NCBI GenBank assembly: GCA_025363295.1
Contig: JANYEC010000033.1
Coordinates: 1-64,000 of the forward strand
Direction of reading: 5' to 3'
DNA: 64,000 nucleotides
Source: Akkermansiaceae bacterium
GTDB taxonomy: Bacteria > Verrucomicrobiota > Verrucomicrobiia > Verrucomicrobiales > Akkermansiaceae
Both the position numbers and the translations under genes were made by a program. This document shows positions 24,669 to 34,214 of the stretch, one piece after another (position 1 is the stretch's first letter; the number at the start of each line of letters is the position of its first letter). Below the pieces are notes generated by a model. That model was not told the DNA's origin and did no database searches. It worked only from the letters and a program-made list of their open reading frames with translations.

Positions 24669-25445
24669 ATGGCAAATTCGAAAACCACCAAGGAGCACCC
24701 GCTTGCTAACATCCTGATCAACGTCCTCATCCCCGTACTCGTTCTGAGTTTCCTGAGCAAGGATCCCGCGATTCAGGAGAAACTCCACAAGCCCGCTCAT
24801 TTTTGGCACATTGGGCCGCTTTACGCGATGATCGTCGCATTGGTCCTACCGTTAGGCTACGGTATCCGCCACTTCATTCAGACCCGTAAGCCTAACTTTT
24901 TTTCAGGCCTCGGCCTTGTATCGATTTTACTAACAGGTGGGCTGACCCTTTTCCTCTGGAACCCAGATGGCAGTGTGAAAGAAAACGCAGGACTGCTCTT
25001 CGGGATCAAAGAAGCCTCGATCCCACTGGTTCTCGCTGTCGCCATTCTAACGTCTGCGCGTTCTAAAGCACCCCTGCTCAATGTTTTCCTCTACAACGAT
25101 AACATTTTCGACATTCCGAAAATCGAACAAAAGATCTCAGAGCTCGGAAAAGGCGACGACTATCAGAACCTTTTAATTCAATGCACCCGCTGGTTTTCGG
25201 GATCATTTTTCCTCAGCTCGATGTTGAATCTTGCTCTGGCGTTATGGTTTTTCCGGGGGTTCGATCACCACGCGATCAATGCCCTAGAAACTTATAACGG
25301 AATCGTGGGAAGCCTGACATTTTACGGCTTCCTCGTGATTGGCGTGCCGATCGTCGGCTTCCTTTTTCTTGTCCTCAAGCACTTGCTCAAAGGCCTCAAC
25401 CATCTAACTGGAATGCCGGATGAAGAGCTGATGCTTCCGCGTTAA
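24669..25445 (+). CDS. VC0807-like integral membrane protein
   Basis: A 258-residue protein with about six membrane segments. The arrangement (ANILINVLIPVLVLSFLS, HIGPLYAMIVALVLPLGYGI, FFSGLGLVSILLTGGLTLFLW, then EASIPLVLAVAILTSARSKAPLL) resembles the VC0807 family of conserved membrane proteins, whose function is not known. The C-terminal half has NLALALWFF and FYGFLVIGVPIVGFLFLVL helices. ATG 24669 follows the local pattern; an in-frame start at 24648 would add seven residues. It converges with the pterin dehydratase gene. Confidence 0.7.
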   Translation: MANSKTTKEHPLANILINVLIPVLVLSFLSKDPAIQEKLHKPAHFWHIGPLYAMIVALVLPLGYGIRHFIQTRKPNFFSGLGLVSILLTGGLTLFLWNPDGSVKENAGLLFGIKEASIPLVLAVAILTSARSKAPLLNVFLYNDNIFDIPKIEQKISELGKGDDYQNLLIQCTRWFSGSFFLSSMLNLALALWFFRGFDHHAINALETYNGIVGSLTFYGFLVIGVPIVGFLFLVLKHLLKGLNHLTGMPDEELMLPR

Positions 25446-25454
25446 GCAAAAACA

Positions 25455-25477
25455 GCGTCACCCGAATAGAGTGACGC
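25455..25477. terminator. Hairpin between convergent genes
   Basis: GCGTCAC (25455-25461) pairs with GTGACGC (25471-25477). It is flanked by A-rich sequence on the left and an AT-rich stretch on the right, so it may terminate both the membrane-protein gene and the pterin dehydratase gene. Confidence 0.55.
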
Positions 25478-25507
25478 CGCATTAAAATATTGTCTAACTG
25501 ATTTTCC

Positions 25508-25792
25508 TCAGTCCACCAAATTGTCCACGCGTTGGGCGAGTTCGATGTCGAGTTCTGTGACTCCACCCGCATCTTCCGTGGTGAGCTTGAGAGTGATTTT
25601 GGTGTGCTTGATCGTGATATCTGGGTGGTGTTGCGCTTCTTCAGCGATCTCGGCGAGATCGTTGACGAAATCAATCGCATCCATGAATTCCTCAAACTCA
25701 ACGGTTCGGGTAATCGATTTTTTTTCGTAGTCCCACTCAGGGCATTTTTTCAATGCGTTAGTGAGATCATCATCTTCGAGAAGTTCGGACAT
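25508..25792 (-). CDS. Pterin-4a-carbinolamine dehydratase (PCD/DCoH)
   Basis: A 94-residue protein of the PCD fold that dehydrates 4a-hydroxytetrahydropterin, recycling pterin cofactor. The signature [E/A]AQHHPDI is present (AEEAQHHPDITIKHTKITLKLTTEDAGGVTELDIELA), including the catalytic His pair. ATG 25792 (MSELLEDDDLTNALKK) gives the normal length. No aromatic amino-acid hydroxylase is visible, so it may support another pterin-dependent enzyme. Confidence 0.93.
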   Translation of the reverse strand: MSELLEDDDLTNALKKCPEWDYEKKSITRTVEFEEFMDAIDFVNDLAEIAEEAQHHPDITIKHTKITLKLTTEDAGGVTELDIELAQRVDNLVD

Positions 25793-25930
25793 GGTTCGTA
25801 AAGGAAAGGGGAAAGGCTGCGCGAAAGATTGCTGCGTCGGATTCACAGTTGGCAAGCTCGTTTCTAAAGTTCTTTAAAATCACCAGCGTGAGTTGTTGCA
25901 TCCTGTTCTCCGCGCTCGTAAATCATTTTC

Positions 25931-26365
25931 ATGAAAACAATTTTTATCGTGACGATTGCGACAATGGTTTTTGGCTCGTGCGCTCCCCCGACACCTCAAG
26001 CGAGGATTGAACAGAATCCTGAGAAATTCGCCTCGCTGAGCAAGAGAGATCAAGGACTCGTTCAGCAAGGCCAAATCGCCCAAGGCCTGTCCCAGGACGC
26101 GGTCGCACTTGCATGGGGAACTCCGAGCCAGCGCTTCCAAGGATTCAAAGACCAACGCAGCACCGAACGCTGGGACTACGCAGGGTCGAGGCCAGTTTAC
26201 TCTACGAATTTTTATGGCAGCTACGGCTACGGAGGATACGGGCCGTACGGCCATCGAGCACCGTTGGGCTACGGAGTCGGACCAGAAATCGCCTACATCC
26301 CTTACCGCGTGGCGTCAGTCTGGTTTGTCGATAATCGGGTAGATTCATGGGAGCGTAACCAATAG
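25931..26365 (+). CDS. Small lipoprotein with a Gly/Tyr-rich segment
   Basis: A 144-residue protein with a lipoprotein signal peptide (MKTIFIVTIATMVFGSC, lipobox Cys17), a middle part QGQIAQGLSQDAVALAWGTPSQR that resembles the BamE/SmpA helix-turn pattern (G.s...V...wG.P), and a Tyr/Gly-rich stretch FYGSYGYGGYGPYGHRAP. It is probably anchored in a membrane facing the periplasm. Function unknown. A second lipoprotein, the L,D-transpeptidase, follows 69 bases later. Confidence 0.8.
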   Translation: MKTIFIVTIATMVFGSCAPPTPQARIEQNPEKFASLSKRDQGLVQQGQIAQGLSQDAVALAWGTPSQRFQGFKDQRSTERWDYAGSRPVYSTNFYGSYGYGGYGPYGHRAPLGYGVGPEIAYIPYRVASVWFVDNRVDSWERNQ

Positions 26366-26434
26366 CAAAATTCATCGCACACGATTCTTGCATTCTTACT
26401 TCAATTCGTAATCCTCACGGCACTTCACATTCCT

Positions 26435-27115
26435 ATGAATTTCAAGTCTACCCTCGTTCTCGCCGCCATGGTTTCCACTGCGGCCCTCATGTCCTCCTGC
26501 TCCACGATGTCTTCCGGTGGTGCGGGGTTGGCAGCATACCACGCATATGATCGCCCTACGACCTTGCCAACAAACCCTAACAATGTGCGGGTAAAGGTCT
26601 CTATCAGCAAGCAGCGGACCTACGTCATGGAGGGCTCAAAAATTCTCCTCGCGATGCCAGTTTGCGTCGGCGCGCCAGGATCTTCTACGCCTACTGGAAG
26701 TTTCTCAATCATCAGCAAGGATGCTAAATATCGCGCCAACTCTCACGGTTACGCCTACAAAGGAAACCAAGTCCAGAAAACCATGCTGAGCAAGCGGCCT
26801 GCAGGCTGGTCATTTAAGGGCACACCAATGCCATACTGGTGCGAATTCAAGACGGACTACGGGTTCCACACGGGCTGGGTCAAGCACTCGCCAGCGTCGC
26901 ACGGATGTATCCGCATGCATGAGAATCTTGCTCCCAAGTTTTTCAAACTCGTGAAAATTGGCACGCCTGTTAGCATCGCCTATTCGCAGCCTGAAGATGC
27001 CACTTATGGTAACATCCCGCTCCCTCCAGATGCCGGCCCGCTTCCAGATTACGCAGGATCGATGTATGTGGGTGACGGCTATTTCACCCAGCACAAGACA
27101 CCTGTCTATCAGTAA
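26435..27115 (+). CDS. L,D-transpeptidase lipoprotein (YkuD domain)
   Basis: A 226-residue periplasmic lipoprotein: signal and lipobox LMSSC near residue 22, then a complete YkuD domain (about 50-180) with VKVSISKQRTYVMEGSKILLAMPVCVGAPGSSTPTG, FHTGWVKHSPASHGCIRM and the nucleophile Cys158. Such enzymes make 3-3 cross-links in peptidoglycan or attach lipoproteins to it. The intact SHGCIR motif contrasts with the dead YkuD-like domain at 20500-21396. An intrinsic terminator follows. Confidence 0.95.
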   Translation: MNFKSTLVLAAMVSTAALMSSCSTMSSGGAGLAAYHAYDRPTTLPTNPNNVRVKVSISKQRTYVMEGSKILLAMPVCVGAPGSSTPTGSFSIISKDAKYRANSHGYAYKGNQVQKTMLSKRPAGWSFKGTPMPYWCEFKTDYGFHTGWVKHSPASHGCIRMHENLAPKFFKLVKIGTPVSIAYSQPEDATYGNIPLPPDAGPLPDYAGSMYVGDGYFTQHKTPVYQ

Positions 27116-27141
27116 TTGGATCTAATCATTATTTTCAATCG

Positions 27142-27172
27142 AAAGGCTCCGCGACTTAGCGGGGCCTTTTTG
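27142..27172 (+). terminator. Rho-independent terminator of the L,D-transpeptidase gene
   Basis: AAAGGCTCCGC and GCGGGGCCTTT form an 11-bp stem with one mismatch around a GACTTA loop, followed by TTTT. Confidence 0.85.
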
Positions 27173-27174
27173 TT

Positions 27175-27375
27175 TCAGCCGATCAGCAGCCTTACCGCCA
27201 CTGCCATGGTCGAGTGGACGATCACCCCGGAAGCGATTCCAAAGGCCATTTCCACGCCAGCATGCACACCGCTTTTCAGCGCCGTGCGAGTGGGAAGAAG
27301 CGTGTTCGGCCCCGGGCTGAACTGTGCCAGCGCGATCACTCCAGCAAACGCGAGAAGTTCACCGCCTGCCGTCAT
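27175..27375 (-). pseudogene. Remnant of a LysE/RhtB-family amino-acid exporter
   Basis: A 66-residue frame starting MTAGGELLAFAGVIALAQFSPGPNTLL and continuing TRTALKSGVHAGVEMAFGIASGVIVHS matches the first two membrane segments of LysE-type exporters, including the SPGPN motif. Intact members have about 200 residues. Here the frame stops after LLIG and the remaining two thirds are missing: the next bases are the terminator of the L,D-transpeptidase gene. The fragment is almost certainly non-functional. Confidence 0.75.
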
Positions 27376-27701
27376 GAGTCTCCACGCTCCAATTTCTCCG
27401 CCACGACGTGATCGAGCTCTGCTTTTTCGCATTTTTCTACCAAAGACACGCGTGGATTGAGCACCTGTGCAATTCCTCCCTCTGCTGGCTCGTTCCCTGC
27501 TCTCACAGTGCCCAAATCCGACATTTCCGCAAAGTCAGTTGCCATGCCGCCAATCTACGCACCCATCCCCCCCACTCAATCGCTGAAATCAAGTTCACTC
27601 TGAGGGTGAACGATTTTGACAAATCCGCAGTCATCCATAACCTCCGCCCAAGTCCGACCGAGAACACCTTTCCCCAGCTTTCTTTCCACAACGATCCATC
27701 C
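27376..27701 (+). promoter_or_regulatory. Upstream region of acnA with inverted repeat and possible promoter
   Basis: This 326-base stretch has no gene that I can support; the open frame that runs through it into acnA is low in conservation. GTTCAC (27593-27598) and GTGAAC (27606-27611) form an inverted repeat, followed five bases later by TTGACA (27616-27621), a consensus -35 box. No good -10 box stands at 16-18 bases; the nearest is CATAAC with a 14-base spacer. The repeat may be an operator for aconitase. Confidence 0.35.
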
Positions 27702-30377
27702 ATGAACACACTCCGCACCTTCACCACCGGCTCCGGCACCCAAGGAAATTTCCATTCGTTGCCCGCCCTTGCCGAACAAGGTTTCCCGAATCTATCGAAA
27801 TTACCGGTTTCCATCCGGATCGTTCTCGAATCGCTCCTCCGCAACAACGACGGACTGAAAGTTTCTGAAAAAGACATTACCAATCTGGCCAACTACAATG
27901 CCAAGGCTCCCGGTGACTATGAAATCCCCTTCGTCGTCGCCCGCATCGTGCTCCAGGATTTCACCGGCGTGCCGCTCCTCGTCGATCTTGCCGCCATGCG
28001 TTCTGCCGTCGATAGCATGGGCCTCGACGCAAAAATGATCGAGCCGTTAGTGCCAGTCGATCTGGTCGTGGACCACTCTGTGCAGGTCGATTACGCAGGA
28101 ACTAGCACATCGTTAGAAAAAAACCTCGATCTCGAATTCCACCGCAACCGCGAGCGTTATGAATTCCTGAAATGGGGCGAACAGGCCTTCGACACCTTCA
28201 AGGTCGTCCCTCCCGGCATTGGCATCGTCCACCAAGTGAACCTCGAATACCTCGCCAAGTGCGTGCTAGAGAAAAACGGTGTTTTCTATCCGGACACTCT
28301 CGTCGGCACTGATTCGCATACTACCATGATCAACGGCCTCGGCGTCGTCGGCTGGGGCGTGGGCGGCATCGAGGCGGAGGCTGGGATGTTAGGGCAGCCT
28401 GTGACATTCCTCGTACCCGAAGTCGTCGGCGTTTATCTAACTGGGACGCTGAACACCGGCGTCACCGCCACTGACCTCGTTCTGTTAGTTACTGAAGTTT
28501 TACGCAAAACCAAAGTCGTCGGGAAATTCGTGGAGTTCTACGGCCCCGGTGCAAAAGCTCTCAGTCTGCCCGACCGCGCCACCATCGCAAACATGGCTCC
28601 CGAATACGGCGCGACCATGGGCTTTTTCGGCATCGACGAAATCACCACCGGCTACCTCGCCGGCACCGGCCGCTCGCCGGAACTTTGTAAAACCGTTGAA
28701 AACTACTACAAGGCGCAAGGCCTCTGGGGCATCCCTACCGAAAAGGACACACTCGAATTTACCCAAGTGGTAGAATTGGATCTATCCGTCGTCAAACCCG
28801 GAGTCGCCGGACCAAAGCGCCCGCAGGACCGCATCGATGTGGACAATCTAAAAGTGAAATGGGCCGAACTCCTCGCCGCACCCATCGCCGATGGTGGCTT
28901 CGCAAAATCCGAGTCCAAAACCGCCATTGTCACTGTCGATAGCAAGGATGGCGTGAAGGATACGATCACCCACGGCTCCGTGCTCATCGCCGCCATCACC
29001 AGCTGCACGAACACCTCGAACCCGAGCGTTATGTTAGCCGCTGGTTTGTTAGCGAAGAAAGCCAACGCCCTCGGTCTTAAAGTAAATCCATCCGTCAAAA
29101 CTTCGCTCGGACCTGGCTCCCGCGTCGTCACCGATTACCTCAACAAAACCGGCCTACAGACCGAACTCGACACCCTCGGATTCCAAACCGTCGGCTACGG
29201 CTGCACTACCTGCATCGGGAACTCCGGCCCGCTCGACCTCGGTATCGAGGACGTTGTGAAATCCGAAGATATTGTCGCCGCCTCTGTTCTATCAGGTAAC
29301 AGAAATTTTGAAGCCCGCGTCCACCAGTCCATCAAGGCGAACTTCCTCATGTCCCCGCCGCTGGTCGTCGCTTACGCCCTAGCAGGCACCGTCGATATCG
29401 ACCTTACCACCGAGCCGTTAGGAAAAACACCGAAGGGCGAGCCGGTTTTCCTCGCCGATATCTGGCCGACCAGCCAAGAAATTACCGATGCGATGAACTC
29501 ATCACTCAAGCCCGATGTTTTCCAAAAACTCTACACTGGCTTTTCCACACAGAACCCGAAGTGGAACGAAATCAAATCCTCTACCGGCAACGTTTACGAG
29601 TGGGACCGCGAATCCACTTACATCCAAGAGCCACCGTTCTTCGATGGCTTCTCCCCCGCCCCGCGCGACATCGTGGAAATCCACGGTGCCTGCCCGCTCG
29701 GCATCTTCGGAGATTCCGTCACCACTGACCACATCTCACCTGCCGGAGCAATCAAAATGGACAGCCCCGCCGGTCGTTACCTCGCCGAAAAAGGCGTGGG
29801 CTTTGCGGATTTCAACTCTTACGGCTCCCGCCGTGGCAACGACCGCGTCATGACCCGCGGCACTTTTGCTAACGTCCGCATCAAGAATCTCATGGTCCCC
29901 GGCATCGAGGGCGGAGTCACCAGCATCGCCAATGAAACCAAAGCCATCTACGACGCCGCCGCGATCTATCAAGAAGACACCGTCCCTACCATCATCATCG
30001 GCGGCGAAGACTACGGCATGGGCTCGTCCCGCGACTGGGCAGCCAAAGGCACTAATCTGTTAGGAGTGAAAGCCGTGATCACTAAATCCTTCGAGCGCAT
30101 CCACCGCTCTAACCTCGTCGGCATGGGTGTGCTGCCCTGCAACTTCGTCAACAAAGAGGACTACGACAAAATCAAGGACCTCGGCGACGCCACCTTCGAC
30201 CTCATCGGCATCGACAATGATCTCAAGCCCATGCAGCAAGCCACACTCTGCGTGAACCCCGCAGTCGGAGCTTCTTTTAATGTCCCCGTCATCGTCCGCA
30301 TCGATACCCCGGTAGAAAAAGACTACTATCGCGCCGGCGGCATCCTCCCCTACGTCCTGGCTCAAATCCTCGGCTAA
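27702..30377 (+). CDS. acnA: Aconitate hydratase AcnA
   Basis: Isomerises citrate to isocitrate in the TCA cycle through cis-aconitate, using a [4Fe-4S] cluster. The 891-residue protein is the normal AcnA/IRP-type length. It shows [32 protein letters not shown], the cluster cysteines in [13 protein letters not shown] and [12 protein letters not shown], and the swivel-domain residues [23 protein letters not shown] and [19 protein letters not shown] 27702 ([23 protein letters not shown]) matches the family start. All Leu TTA codons that I checked in this gene are followed by G. Confidence 0.98.
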   Translation: MNTLRTFTTGSGTQGNFHSLPALAEQGFPNLSKLPVSIRIVLESLLRNNDGLKVSEKDITNLANYNAKAPGDYEIPFVVARIVLQDFTGVPLLVDLAAMRSAVDSMGLDAKMIEPLVPVDLVVDHSVQVDYAGTSTSLEKNLDLEFHRNRERYEFLKWGEQAFDTFKVVPPGIGIVHQVNLEYLAKCVLEKNGVFYPDTLVGTDSHTTMINGLGVVGWGVGGIEAEAGMLGQPVTFLVPEVVGVYLTGTLNTGVTATDLVLLVTEVLRKTKVVGKFVEFYGPGAKALSLPDRATIANMAPEYGATMGFFGIDEITTGYLAGTGRSPELCKTVENYYKAQGLWGIPTEKDTLEFTQVVELDLSVVKPGVAGPKRPQDRIDVDNLKVKWAELLAAPIADGGFAKSESKTAIVTVDSKDGVKDTITHGSVLIAAITSCTNTSNPSVMLAAGLLAKKANALGLKVNPSVKTSLGPGSRVVTDYLNKTGLQTELDTLGFQTVGYGCTTCIGNSGPLDLGIEDVVKSEDIVAASVLSGNRNFEARVHQSIKANFLMSPPLVVAYALAGTVDIDLTTEPLGKTPKGEPVFLADIWPTSQEITDAMNSSLKPDVFQKLYTGFSTQNPKWNEIKSSTGNVYEWDRESTYIQEPPFFDGFSPAPRDIVEIHGACPLGIFGDSVTTDHISPAGAIKMDSPAGRYLAEKGVGFADFNSYGSRRGNDRVMTRGTFANVRIKNLMVPGIEGGVTSIANETKAIYDAAAIYQEDTVPTIIIGGEDYGMGSSRDWAAKGTNLLGVKAVITKSFERIHRSNLVGMGVLPCNFVNKEDYDKIKDLGDATFDLIGIDNDLKPMQQATLCVNPAVGASFNVPVIVRIDTPVEKDYYRAGGILPYVLAQILG

Positions 30378-30674
30378 CAGGACTCGCCTGTCGCGTCGGT
30401 CGCTTCGCGCGAGAACTGGAATGCGGTCTGTTCTGGATTCCCAATGTGAAATTCCTCTGAACTCGTTCTTTTCATTCTTATCACCGCCGCAGGACTCGTT
30501 TTCTAGCACAGATCGGAAATCGCGATTTCCACGCGTCGGGCACTGATGGATTTCCATCGCGAGTATCTCGCAATTCCGGCGGCGGAGGGCTTGCGACTCG
30601 GAATCTTCGAGCAGAGAAGTCGATTGCGACTTTTGCTGGCGCACCTGAAAGTCCGCTGCAAGACTCTGAGGCAC
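30378..30674 (+). other. Gene-free spacer with a 16-base palindrome
   Basis: Between acnA and ispD. A perfect palindrome GGAAATCGCGATTTCC occupies 30515-30530, and GC-rich repeats such as GTCGCGTCGGTCGC lie just after acnA. The in-frame extension of ispD to 30546 runs through this region and is not conserved. I see no terminator with a T-run and no RNA gene. Confidence 0.4.
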
Positions 30675-31349
30675 ATGGAAGTTCCCCACCTGCACAACAC
30701 CTGCTCAGCGATCATTGTCGCGGCGGGGAGCAGCCAGCGAATGGGTTTTGACAAGCTCGCAGCGGACTTGGATGGCGTGCCCGTGCTGCGGCGGACGGTG
30801 GAGGCCTTTTTTGCTGCGGATTCCATCGAGTCCGTGGTGGTGGTCTGCCCGGAGGAGCGCTGGAAACTGTTGGAGGGACTCAAGCCAAACAAACCCCTAA
30901 CAAGAGTGAACGGAGGCAATGATCGGCAGGATTCCGTGGCGGCTGGCTTGGCGGAAATTTCCTCGAACTACGTGGCCGTGCACGACGGAGCCCGACCGCT
31001 CATTTCACCAGATGATATCAACCGTTGCGTGGCTGCGGCAGCAATGCATCAGGCCGCGGCTCTGGCTCGACGCGTGTCTGAAACCTTGAAACGCGCTGAC
31101 GACGAAGGCTTCTCTAACGAATCAGTTTCGCGGGAAAATTTGTGGTTGATGGAAACGCCGCAGATTTTTGGGATCGCACTGTTGAATGAAGCTTATTTGA
31201 ACGTCGCCGCACTGGGGATCTCCGTCACCGATGAGGTTTCCGCGCTTGAGACGATTGGCGTGAGAGTCAGGCTGGTAGAGTCCAAATATCCCAATTTGAA
31301 AATCACCACTCCGGCGGATCTCGCCCTGGCAAAGGCCTACCTAACGTAA
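30675..31349 (+). CDS. ispD: 2-C-methyl-D-erythritol 4-phosphate cytidylyltransferase
   Basis: Third step of the MEP isoprenoid pathway, joining CTP and methylerythritol phosphate. The 224-residue protein shows CSAIIVAAGSSQRMGFDKL (nucleotide loop with the key Arg and Lys), GGNDRQDSVAAGL, VHDGARPLISPDDI and SVTDEVSALE. ATG 30675 (MEVPHLHNTCSAIIVAAGS) puts the nucleotide loop at the expected distance. The M16 peptidase gene begins one base after its stop. Confidence 0.95.
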   Translation: MEVPHLHNTCSAIIVAAGSSQRMGFDKLAADLDGVPVLRRTVEAFFAADSIESVVVVCPEERWKLLEGLKPNKPLTRVNGGNDRQDSVAAGLAEISSNYVAVHDGARPLISPDDINRCVAAAAMHQAAALARRVSETLKRADDEGFSNESVSRENLWLMETPQIFGIALLNEAYLNVAALGISVTDEVSALETIGVRVRLVESKYPNLKITTPADLALAKAYLT

Positions 31350-31350
31350 A

Positions 31351-32592
31351 ATGAGCAAACCAATCTACGAATGGCGGCAAATTCCTAACGGCCCACGGCT
31401 CGCCGTGGCCACTGTGGCAGACTCGGAGTGCGCCGCGCTTTCGATTTACATTCCTGCTGGCAGTCGCGATGAGGCGGGTTTGCCGACGGGACTTGCCCAC
31501 TTCGTAGAACACATGGTCTTCAAAGGCACGCTACGCCGCAGCGCGCGTGATCTTAGCTTTGAAATCGAAAATGCAGGCGGACAAATTAACGCCTGCACCT
31601 CGGAAGACCAAACGGTTTACGAAGGCCGTGGCGAGGCGGATCTGATGCCAGTGCTAGCAGATGTGATTTCAGATATGGTCTGGCACGCGACGTTTCCCGA
31701 GGCGGAAATCGGGCTGGAGCGCGAGGTGATCGGTGAGGAGATCACGATGTATCGGGAATCACCTGCAGATCACATTGGAGACTTGATCTCAAACGCGCTG
31801 TGGGGCGATCACCCACTGGGCCAGCCGATTTCAGGCTCCGTGGAGTCGATCGCGGAAATTGATCGTGATATCTTGTTAGCTTTCAGGGACCTTCATCATT
31901 TCCGCAAGGATGTCGTGATCGCCGCATCCGGACCGTTCACTGTGGATGAGGTGATGAGCATGCTCTTACCGCATTTGCCGGGGGAATTCCACGAGGTTGA
32001 GAAAAGCGTTAGATTTGATCGGGAAGCTTTATCGGTGCGGGAAATTCGCGACGAACGGGAGACCGACCAGCTGCAACTTGCACTCGCTTGGCACACTCCG
32101 GGACGACATGCGGAATCGCGCCACGCTTTGCGGTTGTTAAGCACAATGTTAGGTGAGACGGCGAGCTCTCGTTTGTTTTTGGAGCTCCGCGAAGAACGCG
32201 GGCTTTGCTATCAGATCAGCAGCGACGTAACATTCTTCGATGAGACGGGAGCGTTTGAAATCAGCGCTGGCTTGGACCCTGAATCGCGTGCGGAGGCGTT
32301 GGCGTGCATCTATCGGGAAATTGATGATCTCATTGCACACGGCCCACGCGCAGGCGAGCTCGACCGAGCGAAACGCCTCACCATCGCACAGAGCAAACTG
32401 GCCTTCGAATCCACGTCCTCACACGCAGAATGGGCGGGCGAAGGCGTGCTAGATTTTGGTTACATCCCCTCGCCTGCCGATTGGCGGGCCAGCGTGCTTG
32501 CGGTTACCGATGCGGACGTGCAGACCATCGCAAAAGAGGTTTTCCTCGGCCAGAAACCCGCGCTGGCGGAGATCGGGGAAGGGAAGAGATGA
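31351..32592 (+). CDS. M16-family zinc peptidase
   Basis: A 413-residue pitrilysin/insulinase-type protein. The inverted zinc motif HFVEH (HxxEH) is followed by MVFKGT, and the distal zinc ligand is the Glu in EREVIGEEI; the later RLFLELREERGLCYQI segment is the family R/Y motif. Both halves of the clam-shell are present. Members are processing or peptide-degrading proteases. No signal peptide is visible, so it is probably cytoplasmic. It is probably co-transcribed with ispD. Confidence 0.94.
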   Translation: MSKPIYEWRQIPNGPRLAVATVADSECAALSIYIPAGSRDEAGLPTGLAHFVEHMVFKGTLRRSARDLSFEIENAGGQINACTSEDQTVYEGRGEADLMPVLADVISDMVWHATFPEAEIGLEREVIGEEITMYRESPADHIGDLISNALWGDHPLGQPISGSVESIAEIDRDILLAFRDLHHFRKDVVIAASGPFTVDEVMSMLLPHLPGEFHEVEKSVRFDREALSVREIRDERETDQLQLALAWHTPGRHAESRHALRLLSTMLGETASSRLFLELREERGLCYQISSDVTFFDETGAFEISAGLDPESRAEALACIYREIDDLIAHGPRAGELDRAKRLTIAQSKLAFESTSSHAEWAGEGVLDFGYIPSPADWRASVLAVTDADVQTIAKEVFLGQKPALAEIGEGKR

Positions 32593-32600
32593 AGAAGTTG

Positions 32601-32735
32601 AGAGTTGAAAGTTGATGGTTGAGAGCAAAATGAAAAATCTAAATCCACAGCCTACCCCTATCATCCGTTCACGCTTATCAGCGGTTGAGAAATCTTCCTC
32701 TTCCCATCAACGATCAACCATCCACCGTCAACTCT
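32601..32735. repeat. Imperfect inverted repeat downstream of the M16 peptidase gene
   Basis: AGAGTTGAAAGTTGATGG (from 32601) and the reverse complement of 32714-32735 (AGAGTTGACGGTGGATGG) match at 19 of 22 positions over the full length. About 90 AT-richer bases lie between the arms. The arrangement resembles a miniature inverted-repeat element or a large hairpin and lies just before the next ATG at 32740. Confidence 0.45.
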
Positions 32736-32739
32736 CTTA

Positions 32740-33432
32740 ATGACCCACCCGTTTCATCCCTTCAGTCAGGAACATCTCATCACGGTGGTGATCGGTTTCA
32801 CAGCGGTGGCGGGGTTTGTGTTAGCGGGAAAGAAAGGAGAGGACAGCCGCAAACGAGCGACGGCAGTGCTCGTGTTTATGAATTTAAGCGCCTTTCCCTT
32901 GAGTATGTTAGCTTGGGCAGCGGTGGATGCACCAAAATCTCTGGATAATTTTTTGCCCTTCCAACTATGCGATGTGGCCACGTTCACCGCAGGTTTCGCA
33001 TTGCTCACCAAGCGCCCGCTGCTGTGTGCGATGACGTATTTCTGGGGTCTAGCTGCAACGATGCAGGCACTTCTAACACCTGCGATCACCGTCGGATTTC
33101 CTGAAATGCCTTATATTGTTTTTTTCGTGCAGCATTTTGCAATCGTGGCAGCAGCGTTCTATCTCCCGATCGTCGAGGGCTGGCGACCCAGGCAACCGCT
33201 GTGGAAGGCACCTTTGGAAATTTACGGCTGGTCGGTGATCTATCTGATTTTTGCGATGACCGTGAATAAGCTGCTGTCCACGAATTTTGCGTTTGCCTCA
33301 CGACCGCCGGACAACCCGAGCCTCATCGACCATCTCGGCCCATGGCCGTGGTATCTTGTGGTCATGCAAATTCTTGCTGTGATGCTTTTCTATCTGCTGA
33401 CCCTGCCCTTCATTAAACGATCGGAAAAATAA
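32740..33432 (+). CDS. YwaF/TIGR02206-family membrane protein
   Basis: A 230-residue integral membrane protein with about seven helices. FHPFSQEHLITVVIGF at the N-terminus, LDNFLPFQLCDVATFTAGFALLTKRPLLCAMTYFWGLAATMQALLTP in the middle and HFAIVAAAFYLP correspond to the conserved pattern of the YwaF/TIGR02206 group (S..H, LPL.LC, YFWG, H). Function is unknown. It follows an inverted-repeat spacer and precedes a short-chain dehydrogenase gene. Confidence 0.75.
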   Translation: MTHPFHPFSQEHLITVVIGFTAVAGFVLAGKKGEDSRKRATAVLVFMNLSAFPLSMLAWAAVDAPKSLDNFLPFQLCDVATFTAGFALLTKRPLLCAMTYFWGLAATMQALLTPAITVGFPEMPYIVFFVQHFAIVAAAFYLPIVEGWRPRQPLWKAPLEIYGWSVIYLIFAMTVNKLLSTNFAFASRPPDNPSLIDHLGPWPWYLVVMQILAVMLFYLLTLPFIKRSEK

Positions 33433-33470
33433 CGACCACGATCCTACAGGGTGTCGTTGAAATCACCCCC

Positions 33471-34199
33471 TTGACCCGACGGAAAGCCCCGCCACTTTCG
33501 AGAGTGCCACAAAATATATTATTGATTGGGGGGAATTCGGGAATCGGGCTTGCGACAGCGCGTTTGCTGATGGCCCGGGGTGATTCCCTCATTGCGGCAG
33601 TTCGCACTCCACAACCCCTGATGGAGTTAGGGATTCCTGCGCAGAATTTCGATGCCCTAACACCCAGTCCCCTGGAGCTTCCCCCGGTGATCGGTGGCCT
33701 CGTTTATTTTCCGGGCAGTATCACGCTGAAGCCTTTTCATCGGCTGAGCGCAGATGATTTTCTCAATGACTATCGAATCAATTGTCTAGGTGCAGCCGCA
33801 GCCATCCAATCTGCATTGCCCTCTTTGAAAGCAGCGGAATCTGCATCCATCGTGCTTTTCTCCACGGTGGCTGTTGCGCAAGGCCTGCCGTTTCACGCCT
33901 CCATCGCCGCCGCAAAAGGTGCGGTCGAGGGATTGGCCATCGCACTCGCCGCTGAATTGGCACCGAAAATCCGAGTGAATACGATCGCGCCTTCGCTCAC
34001 CGAGACCCCGCTGGCTGGCAGCTTGCTCAACTCCGATGCAAAAAAGGAAGCCTCTGCCAAACGCCATCCGCTCCAACAGGTGGGAGATCCGGAAGACGTG
34101 GCGAAGCTCGTGGCTTTTCTGTTATCGCCGGAATCGAAATTCATGACCGGCCAAGTCCTCCGGCCCGATGGAGGTCTTTCCTCCGTTCGCATGTTCTGA
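33471..34199 (+). CDS. Short-chain dehydrogenase/reductase-like protein without the catalytic Tyr
   Basis: A 242-residue Rossmann protein (TTG start at 33471; GTG at 33504 is equally possible). ILLIGGNSGIGLATARLLM is the cofactor loop, and the Ser of the triad lies in SIVLFSTVAV. Where classical members have YxxxK, this has HASIAAAKGAVEG: Lys is kept but Tyr is replaced. APSLTETPLAGSLL and MTGQVLRPDGGLSS match a recognised SDR subgroup with the same change. NAD(P) binding is likely, while classical carbonyl chemistry is doubtful. It overlaps no neighbour; the photolyase-related gene begins 15 bases later. Confidence 0.85.
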   Translation: MTRRKAPPLSRVPQNILLIGGNSGIGLATARLLMARGDSLIAAVRTPQPLMELGIPAQNFDALTPSPLELPPVIGGLVYFPGSITLKPFHRLSADDFLNDYRINCLGAAAAIQSALPSLKAAESASIVLFSTVAVAQGLPFHASIAAAKGAVEGLAIALAAELAPKIRVNTIAPSLTETPLAGSLLNSDAKKEASAKRHPLQQVGDPEDVAKLVAFLLSPESKFMTGQVLRPDGGLSSVRMF

Positions 34200-34214
34200 T
34201 ATACCCTTACTTTC

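Noticed and set aside
27408..27701. Long N-terminal extension of aconitase
   Set aside because: The added 98 residues do not align with aconitases; the ATG at 27702 gives the exact family length.
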